Shown here in pieces: positions 7,517-17,016 of a DNA stretch of 64,000 nt (the stretch's first letter is position 1; every line of letters starts with the position of its first letter). This DNA comes from JAVBQL01 sp031549085 (GTDB lineage Bacteria; Spirochaetota; GWE2-31-10; MWDO01). A program made the position numbers and the translations under genes. The notes beneath the pieces were generated by a model. That model searched no databases. It was not told where the DNA came from and saw only the letters and a list, made by a program, of their open reading frames with translations. The stretch is taken from the NCBI GenBank assembly GCA_031549085.1, contig JAVBQL010000013.1, forward strand, positions 62,001 through 126,000, read 5' to 3'.

Positions 7517-10078
7517 TTAAAAATTAACTTTTATGCCAATACTTGGTATTGGAAATGGAATTCTAAATACAGAAGAGCTTATATTTGTATCTTTTCCCAT
7601 ATAGTTCTCATAAAAATCGATATTGGGATCTACGAAGATAAATGAAAAGAGATCTTCAACCGCCACATATGTCTCAAATCGTACCTTTGACCTTGGAAAA
7701 TAGAAGTGAAAAGATATTTTTAGATCAAAGACTGCATCAAAATCTGTTCTTAATGTATCGCTGTAGATTATATCTTGTATGTTGGTGGTACGTGTAAGTT
7801 GAGTACCAGAGTCCCACTCTTCAACCTCCACAGAAGGGGCAAGTATACTCTTTGGAATTCCTGTTGCAAATGTAAATTTAGGTGTTATGGTAAGCCAATC
7901 AAGTGGTTTTAGATCAATAACAACGCTTAAGTTGTGAAATCTGTGGTATGAGGGATAGTACCACTTGCCTGTTGGTTCTCCATACAGTGTTGTATGCTTG
8001 GCAAGATCATCTGTAGTTGGATTTCGATACCTTGCAAATATAAATGAGTAGCTAATCCATCCATCAATATAGCGAGATAGAGTTCTCTGAAACATTATAT
8101 CAAAGCCAGCAGCATGGCCAATTCCATCACTGTGTACAATATCAAAGCTCTCTCCGCTCCTCAACTTTACCTCTGAATTTATATAGAATCTATTAAAATA
8201 GAATTTATAATAGCCCTCCGCCTTTATCTTAAAATCCAAAGGAAGAAGAATTTCAAGTCCCAATGTTGCTGTTAGAACCTGCGGCTGTAAAATCTGAAAA
8301 TCTTTTACATCATCTTCAGCCCGAAGTGTTAGAAGATGATCTGGAATTTTTGAGAGTAGTCCAACACCTCCATATATTGAAAGCTCACTTAAGGCTCCAA
8401 AATATCTTAGTGGTGTATACTTTATATAGCCCCTTGGGTTAAAAACGGGAAGTGTCAAGAAAGAGACACTCTCCCCACTAACAAAAAAGTAGTCAAGCCG
8501 TCCACCTATATCGATGTTAAGTTTATCAGGTATAACAATAAAATTGAAATTTAGATATGCTGACAGCAAAAAGGTGTTCATATATGGGGCATAGTTCTCA
8601 TATTGTACATTCTGGTATATAATCTTTGTCGCCAATGGATTATAGATATCAAAATAGTAGGTATAGTCCCAAAAGTTGCCCTTTTGACTCTCTGTATCAT
8701 AATCATAGATCAGGCTTGTTCCTGTGCCCAATGTAATTCTATCTGTAAGATTGAAATCCATATCAACCCTAGATTGAACACTATGCCTTGTGGTATCATT
8801 AGTTCCAGTGTTCTGACGGCTTAATGGATCATAATTTGCCATACCATCAAAAATTATATCCTGCACAAAATCAACTTTTGTATAGTAGAATTCATAGCCG
8901 GCCATTAAATGTATAAAAATGTTCTCTTTTGGTGCTATCTTAACCCCTGATGAGACGACAAGATCCCCCTTAAAGTAGTCAAGTGTCAACATATACTTTG
9001 TATAGTTGTATAGATCTCCATACATAAGATCACCTGAGACCCCAACACCATCATTAAAAGAGAAGACATTTAGATAGAATTCCACATTATCAACTGGCTT
9101 TATAAACCACTTTACAAGTCCATCTCTTATATATGGAAATGTACTAAATTTCCCACTTAACCCAAAATAGCTTGCCATCTGCATGAGTGATAGAATAGGA
9201 TCAAGATATGTCTGCCTTGTTCCTATTAATAGACCAGACTTTTTTCCATTCTCCCAAAATGGCACCTCAGCAAAAAGTTCTGCTGAAATTGTTGAGACCC
9301 CTATATTAAACTTCAACCCCTCATCAGGCTTTTTACTTTCTGCCTCTATAAGCCCACTCATTATATTTCCATATTTTACTGGGACAATCCCATTTGAAAA
9401 CTTCACGCTTTGAAGCATATTTGGATCAAAGATTGAGCAGATTCCAGCCCAATGGTATGGATCTCTTATTAAAAATCCATCAAGGGTTGCACTCATCTCC
9501 CCAGGCTCTCCGCCTCTTACAGAGGGACGAGAATTAAATTTCCCGCTATATGAAACCCCTGGTAGCGTCTTTATAGATGACATAATATCTTCAATAGGGC
9601 CAATCATTGCAGAGGAGCTTATCATATTTGAATCAAGAATAATTGGAGTTTCAAAGCTCCCCTCTCTTTTTTTTTCCCTCTTTTCTTCTATGGTAAGTCC
9701 ACTGCCCTCTATAACATTGCTTATAAACATATCTATTTTTATTTCACTCTCAAAGTCATCTACCACTACCCGCTTTCTCTCATAGCCCAAAAGCCTTAAC
9801 TCCACAATTAGGCTTTTTTCATTCTCATCTATATTAATTAGTGCATTTCCATTCTGATCTGTAACTGCTTTGAGCTTTAAAGAAGCAATATCCAAAGAGA
9901 CTCCCTCAAGAGCTATATTTATATCTCCATCATAGACAAATATCTTAAGCTCTTTTGAAGATAGAGATAGGAGTGATAGAAATATTAGAAACAGCACAAA
10001 TAGTGCTCTTTTTGATATTAAATTTAGCAAAAAAAGACCTCTTTTATCTGTATAACTACTTTTTTTTATTTTAGTCAA
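7517..10078 (-). CDS. TonB-dependent-receptor-like outer-membrane protein, paralogue 1
   Basis: An 853-residue protein. The hydrophobic segment at residues 24-40 is a signal peptide, preceded by an unusually long basic N-terminus, so an internal start is possible. Residues 44-112 look like a carboxypeptidase-regulatory-like beta-sandwich. The plug domain follows (about 150-255, with LPGV, PSVRGG and LDGF motifs). The rest alternates like a transmembrane beta-barrel and ends in aromatic Phe (PSIGIKVNF). Such proteins import large substrates or act as signalling or assembly barrels. No clear TonB box was identified. The gene at 10209-12713 is close in sequence throughout, so the pair is a tandem duplication. 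The substrate is unknown. Confidence 0.85.
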   Translation of the reverse strand: MTKIKKSSYTDKRGLFLLNLISKRALFVLFLIFLSLLSLSSKELKIFVYDGDINIALEGVSLDIASLKLKAVTDQNGNALINIDENEKSLIVELRLLGYERKRVVVDDFESEIKIDMFISNVIEGSGLTIEEKREKKREGSFETPIILDSNMISSSAMIGPIEDIMSSIKTLPGVSYSGKFNSRPSVRGGEPGEMSATLDGFLIRDPYHWAGICSIFDPNMLQSVKFSNGIVPVKYGNIMSGLIEAESKKPDEGLKFNIGVSTISAELFAEVPFWENGKKSGLLIGTRQTYLDPILSLMQMASYFGLSGKFSTFPYIRDGLVKWFIKPVDNVEFYLNVFSFNDGVGVSGDLMYGDLYNYTKYMLTLDYFKGDLVVSSGVKIAPKENIFIHLMAGYEFYYTKVDFVQDIIFDGMANYDPLSRQNTGTNDTTRHSVQSRVDMDFNLTDRITLGTGTSLIYDYDTESQKGNFWDYTYYFDIYNPLATKIIYQNVQYENYAPYMNTFLLSAYLNFNFIVIPDKLNIDIGGRLDYFFVSGESVSFLTLPVFNPRGYIKYTPLRYFGALSELSIYGGVGLLSKIPDHLLTLRAEDDVKDFQILQPQVLTATLGLEILLPLDFKIKAEGYYKFYFNRFYINSEVKLRSGESFDIVHSDGIGHAAGFDIMFQRTLSRYIDGWISYSFIFARYRNPTTDDLAKHTTLYGEPTGKWYYPSYHRFHNLSVVIDLKPLDWLTITPKFTFATGIPKSILAPSVEVEEWDSGTQLTRTTNIQDIIYSDTLRTDFDAVFDLKISFHFYFPRSKVRFETYVAVEDLFSFIFVDPNIDFYENYMGKDTNISSSVFRIPFPIPSIGIKVNF

Positions 10079-10139
10079 ATACTTTTACATATTAATGTAT
10101 TACAGATGATGTTTTTAAGATATGAATTTGATTCCCTTT

Positions 10140-10216
10140 CAAAGTCCTACAAAATTAAAAACATAATATTTTTTTTATAAAAGATATTTATCAGAAAGGA
10201 GGTGGAATCTAAAAGT
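10140..10216. repeat. Half copy of repeat family 2, at the stop codon of the upstream gene
   Basis: The stretch AAAAGATATTTATCAGAAAGGAGGTGGAATCTAAAA is the right half of the family-2 element seen whole at 44561-44733. Its outer end supplies the TAG stop of the gene at 10209-12713, so the element starts exactly where the coding sequence ends. The 130 bases between the two receptor genes hold little else. Confidence 0.6.
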
Positions 10217-12713
10217 TAACTTTTATACCAATGCTTGGTATTGGGAATGGAATTCTAAATGAGGCTGCGGCAGTATCGATCTCTTTTCCTGTATATTTAT
10301 CAACCATTGTACTGCTTGTTGGCTCATATAGAAACACAAAAAGATCTTCAACAGCTGCATATGTCTCAAAGCGTACCTTCGACTTTGGAAAATAGAAGTG
10401 GAAAGCGATCTTCAAGTCAAATGGAATTTCAAAACCATTCCTTGACTCATCATTGTATAAACGATCGCGTGTATACATAGTGAGCGGCTTTGTCTGATTT
10501 GGAAGCATTACATTAATAGATTCAACAGTCCCAAACTCCGACTTTGGATTGCCTGTTGCAAATGTGAACTTTGGTGTTATTGTAAACCAGCTTGTTGGTT
10601 TTATATCGAGAACAATATTTAGGTTGTGATATCTGTGATATGAAGGGTAGTACCAATCCCCTGTTGGATTTCCGCTTGATGTTCTCTTTTTTGGGATTCC
10701 ATCTGTCTCTGGGTTTAGATATCTTGCAAATATAAATGAGTAGCTAATCCACCCATCAATATAGCGAGACATACTTCTTTGAACCAATATATCAAAACCA
10801 GCAGCATGACCAATTCCATCACTGTGGAGCATATCTGAAGTAGAACCAGTTGACTGGTTAACAGATGAGTTCACATAGAATCTATTGAAGTAGAATTTAT
10901 AGTAGCCCTCAAGCTTTATCTTAAAATCGAGTGGAAGAAGAACCTCCATACCCAATATAGCTGTCAGCACCTGCGGCTGCAAAATTTGAAAATCCTTTAT
11001 CCCATACTCAGCTTTAAGAGAGACCGTCTCTCCTGGTACTTTAGAGAAGAGCCCAACACCGCCACTAAAGGTAAGCTCCTTCAAATAGCCATAGTTTCTA
11101 ACAGGTGTATATTGAATTGAGGCACGTGGATTTACTACAGGTATTGTTTGAAAAGCAAGTTCCTCACCATTTAAGAAAAAGTAGTCTACACGGGCCCCTA
11201 AATCGATATTAAGTTTGCCAGGGATTGGGATAAAATTAAAATTTAAATATGTTGAAAGCAAAAAGGTATTCAAATAGGGAGAATCAACATTATAATTTAT
11301 ATCTTGATATGTTGTCATATTAAAGGGGGCTGGATATGTGATAAACTGCCAGCTGTTTCCCTCATGGTGTTCAACATCATAGTCATAGAGCAGACTTGCA
11401 CCACAGCTAAAGGTTATCTTCTGTGTAAGGTTAAAGTCCACATCAAGCCTTGATTGAACACTATGACGAATAGTATAGTTATCCCCTGCACTATCAAAAT
11501 CTATTGGATTGTAACCAGTAATGGTAGCATTTTCATTTAATGTAGATTTAACTGCTGTATAGTACATCTCATATCCGCCCATAAAGTGAATAAAGATGTT
11601 ATCTTTTGGAAGTGCTTTAATACCAGCAGAGGCTATTAAATTGCTTCGAAAATAGTTGAAAGTTGTTGTGTATGAGACGTCTGTATTATTTGAGTCTGCA
11701 ACATCATCAACCCTAATACCAACTCCATCATTGCCCGAAAAGACATTTACATAGAACTCTGTTCTATCAGTTGGTTTTATGAACCATTTTAATATTCCAT
11801 CTCTTATATATGGAAATGTGGTGATCTTTACATTAAAACCGGAGTAGTCAAGATATAGCATTTGCACTAACGATAATATTGGATCAAGATAGGTCTGTCT
11901 TGTCCCAAGTAGCATTCCAGATTTTTTACCATTATCCCAGAGTGGAATCTGTGCAAAAATCTCTGTTGTCGTCGTTGAGACAACAGCATCAAGCTTGAAA
12001 CCCTCATTTGGATTTACACTGTTTACCTCTATCAAGCCACTCATTACGTTTCCATATTTAACAGGTATTATACCATTTGAAAACTTAACACTGTCAATCA
12101 TATTTGGGTTAAAAATCGAATAGGCCCCACCCCAGTGGTATGGATTTCTTATCAAAAATCCATCGAGAGTCGCAGTCATTTCACTTGGAGCGCCACCCCT
12201 AACAGATGGCATAGCACTAAACTTGCCAGCATAAGAGACTCCGGGCAATGTTTTGATTGATGACATAATATCCTCAACAGGTCCTATCATAGCAGAGGAG
12301 TTTATCATCTCTGTGTCTATTACAGTTGATACTCCAGACTTCTCATCTTTTTTATCAGCCTTCTTCTCCTCTATCACAAGCTCTTTTCCCTCAATAACTC
12401 CGCTTATCACCATCTCAACTTTGGCGTCTCTACTAAAGTTAGTTATGGTAACTTTTTTGTTCTCATAGCCAATGAGCATACAAATAACTGTTAATGTCTT
12501 CTGATCATCATCTATTTCAAGAATTGATACACCATCAAAATCTGTAACGACCTTATTTTCAGGATTTCTGCTTACAACAGTCACCCCCTCAAGAGGAATA
12601 TCTATATCCTTATCAAATACAACAACCTTGAATTCTTTTGAGAAAGAGATAATATTGACAAATAATATGAGGAGAATTATTAATTGTTTTCTGTGCTGGA
12701 TAAAATTAAACAT
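10209..12713 (-). CDS. TonB-dependent-receptor-like outer-membrane protein, paralogue 2
   Basis: An 834-residue protein with a signal peptide at 1-25, a carboxypeptidase-regulatory-like domain (about 27-95), a linker rich in Lys and Glu, a plug domain (about 130-240) and a long beta-barrel ending in PSIGIKVNF. It matches the gene at 7517-10078 almost without gaps in the plug (TLPGVSYAGKF, PSVRGG, ATLDGFLIRNPYHW) and in the terminal strands. Its ATG overlaps the last codons of the MBL-fold gene (12706-13641) by eight bases, so the two are translationally coupled. This links the barrel to the regulator/MBL pair. The cargo is unknown. Confidence 0.85.
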   Translation of the reverse strand: MFNFIQHRKQLIILLILFVNIISFSKEFKVVVFDKDIDIPLEGVTVVSRNPENKVVTDFDGVSILEIDDDQKTLTVICMLIGYENKKVTITNFSRDAKVEMVISGVIEGKELVIEEKKADKKDEKSGVSTVIDTEMINSSAMIGPVEDIMSSIKTLPGVSYAGKFSAMPSVRGGAPSEMTATLDGFLIRNPYHWGGAYSIFNPNMIDSVKFSNGIIPVKYGNVMSGLIEVNSVNPNEGFKLDAVVSTTTTEIFAQIPLWDNGKKSGMLLGTRQTYLDPILSLVQMLYLDYSGFNVKITTFPYIRDGILKWFIKPTDRTEFYVNVFSGNDGVGIRVDDVADSNNTDVSYTTTFNYFRSNLIASAGIKALPKDNIFIHFMGGYEMYYTAVKSTLNENATITGYNPIDFDSAGDNYTIRHSVQSRLDVDFNLTQKITFSCGASLLYDYDVEHHEGNSWQFITYPAPFNMTTYQDINYNVDSPYLNTFLLSTYLNFNFIPIPGKLNIDLGARVDYFFLNGEELAFQTIPVVNPRASIQYTPVRNYGYLKELTFSGGVGLFSKVPGETVSLKAEYGIKDFQILQPQVLTAILGMEVLLPLDFKIKLEGYYKFYFNRFYVNSSVNQSTGSTSDMLHSDGIGHAAGFDILVQRSMSRYIDGWISYSFIFARYLNPETDGIPKKRTSSGNPTGDWYYPSYHRYHNLNIVLDIKPTSWFTITPKFTFATGNPKSEFGTVESINVMLPNQTKPLTMYTRDRLYNDESRNGFEIPFDLKIAFHFYFPKSKVRFETYAAVEDLFVFLYEPTSSTMVDKYTGKEIDTAAASFRIPFPIPSIGIKVNF

Positions 12714-13641
12714 TTATAAAGCCACCCTCATGAGTTCTTATTATTTCAATTTTACTGTTTAATTTTTGTTTTTCAGTTATTGCTTCTTTATAAAGTTCTC
12801 TAATTGAGGATTCTGTTTGATATGGATCATAGTTAAGAAATAGGAGTTTTTTTACTTTGAAATTGCTAGCCATATGGACAATCTTTTCAATAGAGTAGTT
12901 TCCAACATCACTTTTTTGTCTTAAGTCATTGTCAATAAATGGAGCACCAGCTATAAAAACATCGCTATCTCTAAATTCTTTTTTATAAAAAGTATAGTTT
13001 TTTTCTAATACATGATCAGAAAAAGATGCACTTATTGCAAAGGAGACCTTTTTCTTACCCTCCTCTATGATATATGAGTAGGCTCCACCTGGGTAGAACA
13101 TTGGTATAGATTTAATAGTTAGCGGGCCAAGATTCATTTTTGTGTTGTCATCAATATGGACAAAATTTGTAAGTGCAGAAAAATTATCAAAAAGGAGAGG
13201 AGAATTTGATATATGTTGTTGTTTTCTCAAAGCTTCTCTTATATTTGGCATAGAGGAGTAGAAGGTTACACTGTTTGTATCATTATATAGTGGCTTAAAA
13301 AAGGGTATACCACAAATATTATCCCAATGGAAATGGGATAATATTATGTTTATTTTTAGATTCATCCTATCAGCAAGCTTTATACCAAGCTTCCTTAGTC
13401 CGCTTCCGGCCCCTATGATAACAACTTCATTAAAATTGTCATCAGGCTCCAAAACCGTTGCTGATGTATTGCCTCCAGTTATCCTAGATAGATCTGAAGG
13501 CAATTCATTAAAAAAGGATTCAATATCTTTTATCTTAGATTTTTTATACAACAGGAGTATTTTTTTTATATTGGATGCATATCTAGATGCATCCACAGGA
13601 ACTGGGAGCGTTCCCCTTACTCCATAAAAGTATAATTTCAT
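12706..13641 (-). CDS. Metallo-beta-lactamase-fold protein with degenerate metal site
   Basis: A 311-residue protein whose start (YFYGVRGTLPVP), GGNTSATV, GAGSGLRKLG and SHFHWDNICGIPFF segments fit the PhnP/RNase Z-like MBL hydrolases. In that family the core is HxHxDH; here it reads HFHWDN (103-108), so His103, His105 and Asp107 remain but the fourth ligand is Asn108. Other expected ligands are also replaced: the His before PGG is Tyr183, the GH motif is GN (247-248) and the later His is Asn270. A binding rather than catalytic role is likely. It lies 20 bases after a CheY-like gene and overlaps a TonB-receptor-like gene, so it is part of a co-transcribed unit. Confidence 0.75.
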   Translation of the reverse strand: MKLYFYGVRGTLPVPVDASRYASNIKKILLLYKKSKIKDIESFFNELPSDLSRITGGNTSATVLEPDDNFNEVVIIGAGSGLRKLGIKLADRMNLKINIILSHFHWDNICGIPFFKPLYNDTNSVTFYSSMPNIREALRKQQHISNSPLLFDNFSALTNFVHIDDNTKMNLGPLTIKSIPMFYPGGAYSYIIEEGKKKVSFAISASFSDHVLEKNYTFYKKEFRDSDVFIAGAPFIDNDLRQKSDVGNYSIEKIVHMASNFKVKKLLFLNYDPYQTESSIRELYKEAITEKQKLNSKIEIIRTHEGGFINV

Positions 13642-13661
13642 TATTTGTTATACTAGAGATA

Positions 13662-14105
13662 TTAACCAAGGAATTTTGGAAGATAGTCACCTCTTCCAAT
13701 AACTTTGGCAATAGACTCTAATACTTTTTGTCTGTCAAAAGGTTTTACTATATATCCAGATATTCCTATCTTAACAAGCTCTTGAACAGTAGGTCCATCA
13801 GCATGACTTGTTGCCATAATTAGTTTAGCCTTAGGAGCTAATGTTTTTACCTCTTTTGCAAACTCAATTCCATTCATATTTGGCATATCAACATCGCAGA
13901 ATATAATTTCAGGTTCTTCAGAAGCCTCTTTGATCTTTTCACATGCCATAGCGCCATCTTCTGCCTCAATATAGACATCAAACTTTTCAGAAAGCAGCAT
14001 CTGTTTTAACATCATTCGAATAGTTTTTGAGTCATCTATAACTACTACTTTATAACTATCGCCGCCAACCTTTAATCCTAATGATACTTTAGGTCCAGTA
14101 CTCAT
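13662..14105 (-). CDS. Stand-alone CheY-like response regulator
   Basis: A single receiver domain of about 147 residues. The paired acidic residues (VVIDDSK), phospho-acceptor Asp (FCDVDMPNMNG), switch Ser/Thr (MATSHAD) and conserved Lys (IVKPF) are all present, and there is no output domain. It probably signals by binding a partner, as CheY does. I place the start at 14105 because a strong AGGAGG lies six bases upstream; the longer frame from 14138 has no such site. It heads the unit leading to the MBL-fold protein and the TonB-receptor-like proteins. No kinase is adjacent. Confidence 0.85.
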   Translation of the reverse strand: MSTGPKVSLGLKVGGDSYKVVVIDDSKTIRMMLKQMLLSEKFDVYIEAEDGAMACEKIKEASEEPEIIFCDVDMPNMNGIEFAKEVKTLAPKAKLIMATSHADGPTVQELVKIGISGYIVKPFDRQKVLESIAKVIGRGDYLPKFLG

Positions 14106-14110
14106 TACAT

Positions 14111-14117
14111 TCCTCCT
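14111..14117 (-). promoter_or_regulatory. Ribosome binding site that fixes the response-regulator start
   Basis: On the minus strand AGGAGGA precedes ATG (14105-14103) with ideal spacing. It lies inside the longer open frame, arguing against translation from 14138. Confidence 0.7.
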
Positions 14118-14149
14118 GCTTTTAGCACAGTTATTCACATAGACTATAT

Positions 14150-14177
14150 ATTATAAAAAAGAAATAAAAAAATCAAG
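14150..14177 (-). promoter_or_regulatory. Possible sigma-70-type promoter for the response regulator
   Basis: The minus strand carries CTTGAT or TTGATT (14177-14171), then TATAAT (14155-14150). The 15-16-base spacer is slightly short. A perfect -10 box in AT-rich DNA is weak evidence by itself. Confidence 0.3.
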
Positions 14178-14371
14178 CATTTTTAATATATGAACAAAAA
14201 TATCGATGATTTTAAACTATATTTGCAAATGTCCCACAAAAAAGTTTAATCCATCCTTTTATAATAATTAATGTGATTCTATAAAGCTCTTAAATAAAAC
14301 AATAAATTTAAAACAAATAGGCTTATCGTAGTGTAGATCTTTTTTTCTTTTTTTGCGTGGCAAGCAAAAAA

Positions 14372-15901
14372 CTACATTATCTCAGAATCCAAAAATCTAT
14401 ATTTTATGGCACTTTTTAAGTCATCTATTGTTATCTTCTCTCTATTAGCCAAATCGGCACATGTGCGAGCTATTTTTTGAATTTTATGTGAAGCACGGCC
14501 AGTCAGCTGATTGTTCTCAACATAGTTTTCTAAGAATTTGCTCTCCTCATCACCTATATGGCAGTAGCTCATTATCTTTTTTGGATGTATATCTGCATTG
14601 TAATAAAAATTCTCCTCTTTATAACGCTCTCGCTGTATCGCCCTCGCCCTCTCAACACTCTCTCTAATCTCTTTGGAGCTTCTGTTTTTCTGTCCGCTGC
14701 CGCCAGTAAGCTCTCTATAGTTGATCCGTTCAACCCTAACCTGCATATCAATTCTGTTGGTTAGGGGGTTTCGAAGCTTTTTTCTATATTTTTTTATCTC
14801 TGGTATAGAGCAGCTGCAGACACCATCTTTAGTATCATAAAACCCACATTGACATGGGTTGCAGGCAGCAACAAGCAGAAAATCTGCTGGATAGACAGCA
14901 TAGCCATTTCGAAGTGATATCTCCGATTTTTTTGCATCAATAACTGTTCTAAGGGATTGAATTGTATCCGCATGAAATTCCAAAAACTCATCTAAAAATA
15001 GAATCCCTTTATGTGCGAGGCTAACCTCGCCAGGCAGCACCTGCGGACCACCACCTATCAGCGCTCTGGAGGAGGCAGTATTATGAGGCGTTCTAAATGG
15101 ACGCTTAACAATCCACTTGTTGGAGGCTTGCAGTGAGAATATTGAATAGATTGCATTTATATCAATAACCTCATCTTTTGTAAGCTTTGGCAATATTGAT
15201 GGAAGTCTGCTTGCCGCCATCGTCTTGCCGGAACCAGGAGGACCAACCAGCATTATTGAGTGGTTGCCTGCAGCAGCAATCTCAAAAGCCTCAACCATCT
15301 CTGACTGTCCCATAATATCAGAGTAGTCAAGCTCTCTGTCATCATCAACCTCAACCTTTATACTCTCTTTTTTATATGTGAATGTTTCGCTTTCAAGTTT
15401 CTCTACGATATCAGCAAGAGAGTCTACTGGAATGATTCTCTCATCTCCCAAGAAAAAGACTTCATTATAGTTATCTTCTGGGATAAATATAGCTTCAACA
15501 TTGTCATCGATCGCCTCTTTAACAAGGGGTAAAATACCCCTAACCCACTTTACTTCACCACTTAAATTAACCTCTCCAAAGTAGGCAATCTTTTTTGAGG
15601 ACTCTTTTAGTATCTCTGATGCCTTAAGAACAGCAACAACAATAGCAAGATCATAGTGAGTCCCACTCTTGACGGTCTCTGCAGGAGAGAGATTTATTGT
15701 CATTCTTTTACTTGGAAATTCAAATCCGCTATTCTGTATAGCTGGACGAATTCTCTCCTTTGACTCTTTTACCTCTTGTGAAAGAAGGCCTGTAACGACT
15801 ATCGCAGGAAGCCCACGTTTTAGATCAACCTCAACCTCAACTTTTTCACAATTCATTCCCAATCTTGAGTATGTAATAGATTTACCTAACATATTTACCA
15901 A
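14372..15901 (-). CDS. comM: Mg-chelatase-like AAA+ helicase-related protein ComM/YifB
   Basis: A 509-residue protein, the usual length for ComM. The N-terminal ChlI-like domain covers about 20-140. The AAA+ module has Walker A GPPGSGKT (220-227), Walker B GILFLDEF and a Cys cluster (CNPCQCGF, then CSCS), followed by the C-terminal Mg-chelatase lid. In naturally competent bacteria ComM is a hexameric helicase that helps extend heteroduplex during transformation; in other bacteria its role is less clear. No competence gene is visible nearby. An AUG three codons in (MLGKSIT) is an alternative start. A good promoter sits just upstream at 15931-15960. Confidence 0.9.
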   Translation of the reverse strand: MVNMLGKSITYSRLGMNCEKVEVEVDLKRGLPAIVVTGLLSQEVKESKERIRPAIQNSGFEFPSKRMTINLSPAETVKSGTHYDLAIVVAVLKASEILKESSKKIAYFGEVNLSGEVKWVRGILPLVKEAIDDNVEAIFIPEDNYNEVFFLGDERIIPVDSLADIVEKLESETFTYKKESIKVEVDDDRELDYSDIMGQSEMVEAFEIAAAGNHSIMLVGPPGSGKTMAASRLPSILPKLTKDEVIDINAIYSIFSLQASNKWIVKRPFRTPHNTASSRALIGGGPQVLPGEVSLAHKGILFLDEFLEFHADTIQSLRTVIDAKKSEISLRNGYAVYPADFLLVAACNPCQCGFYDTKDGVCSCSIPEIKKYRKKLRNPLTNRIDMQVRVERINYRELTGGSGQKNRSSKEIRESVERARAIQRERYKEENFYYNADIHPKKIMSYCHIGDEESKFLENYVENNQLTGRASHKIQKIARTCADLANREKITIDDLKSAIKYRFLDSEIM

Positions 15902-15930
15902 CTAAAAAATTTAAAACTTGCAAGCAGTAA

Positions 15931-15960
15931 AGTATATCAAACTTTTATAATAGTTGTCAA
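15931..15960 (-). promoter_or_regulatory. Sigma-70-type promoter for comM
   Basis: On the minus strand TTGACA (15960-15955) and TATACT (15936-15931) are separated by 18 bases, 30 bases before the comM start. This is a near-consensus pair. Confidence 0.55.
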
Positions 15961-16040
15961 AAAATATAGTAAAAAAGAGTTTTGTCTTGCTATTTTTTCA
16001 AATTTTGATAGAATTAGATAATAAATTCTAGGAGCAAAAT

Positions 16041-16859
16041 ATGAAAAAGATACTTTTTATAACAGACATTCATCAAAATATAGAGGCACTTGCAAAAGTT
16101 GATTTCGCTCCATATGATCTAGTTCTCTGCGGCGGTGACCTGGCAGATCCTTTCCATTTTGACTACTCTATCGTAGAGGACATTGTTGATATCCTAAAAG
16201 GTGATAATCTCTTTATAGTACCCGGCAACTGTGATAGAGAGCCGCGTGTTGTTGAGCTTATAAGTACATTAAATAATATAGATAAAAAAATTGTTAGTTT
16301 TGACAAAGATAAAATTATGGGTATTGGCTACTCACGTTCTCTCTCTGATGATGCAAAGATGTATAGAGACTACTTTCTTGAAGATCCAAATAGAATATTT
16401 GAATTTTATCAAAACTCACCTTCAAAATTTATATTGGAACTATGCGGAATAAAAGTAGCAAGTGAAAAAGAGTTTACAACGACGCCAATAGAGGTGACTC
16501 TAAAAAATTCTTGTGATTTTATAGATAAATTTGCCTCTTTCAAAGAGGATGATTTGGACAACTATTTCAATTCTGTGCCAGAATCTGATTTTGAAAATGG
16601 TATAATGCTGAACCACTCGCCATCAAGCATGATACTAGATAAACTTGTTGGGCTACCAAATGCTGGGGGAAAGGCACTGAAGAGAGCTGTTGACAAATAC
16701 AAACCAAAGCTTGTTCTATCTGGCCATTTTCATGAACTAACAGGAACGATAAAAAATAATGGAACAACATTTTTCAACCCCGGGGCATTAAAAGATGGGA
16801 AGTATGGAGTTATAACAATAGATAATGGCAAAATAGAGACAGAGGTTGTAACTGTATAA
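16041..16859 (+). CDS. Calcineurin-like metallophosphoesterase
   Basis: A 272-residue protein with the five metallophosphoesterase blocks in order: TDIHQN (D-x-H), GGDLAD (GD), VPGNCD in place of GNH[DE], LNHSPSS and SGHFHE. The Cys in GNCD occurs in a subset of the family. The enzyme should hold two metal ions and cleave a phosphoester or phosphodiester; the substrate is unknown. No signal peptide is seen, so it is cytoplasmic. AGGAG lies eight bases before the ATG. It is a single gene convergent with the exonuclease at 17017, with a hairpin at 16969-16989 between them. Confidence 0.8.
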   Translation: MKKILFITDIHQNIEALAKVDFAPYDLVLCGGDLADPFHFDYSIVEDIVDILKGDNLFIVPGNCDREPRVVELISTLNNIDKKIVSFDKDKIMGIGYSRSLSDDAKMYRDYFLEDPNRIFEFYQNSPSKFILELCGIKVASEKEFTTTPIEVTLKNSCDFIDKFASFKEDDLDNYFNSVPESDFENGIMLNHSPSSMILDKLVGLPNAGGKALKRAVDKYKPKLVLSGHFHELTGTIKNNGTTFFNPGALKDGKYGVITIDNGKIETEVVTV

Positions 16860-16968
16860 TTTAAAATATCTAATTAATATGAATTCAATGGACTCTTCAA
16901 AATCAAAAATTAAGTTTTATTTAATATTTCATAATAAACAAAGCTTGTCATTTAAACCGCTCTTATCA

Positions 16969-17000
16969 CCCCCTTTTTGATAAAAGGGGACAGGGGGATT
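16969..17000. terminator. C/G-rich hairpin between convergent genes (CCCCCT family)
   Basis: CCCCTTTT...AAAAGGGG forms a stem of about 8 bp, followed by CAGGGGGATT. It is one of four related hairpins in the window, each at gene ends, and probably terminates both converging transcripts. Confidence 0.55.
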
Positions 17001-17016
17001 GGAAAAAAACTACAAT

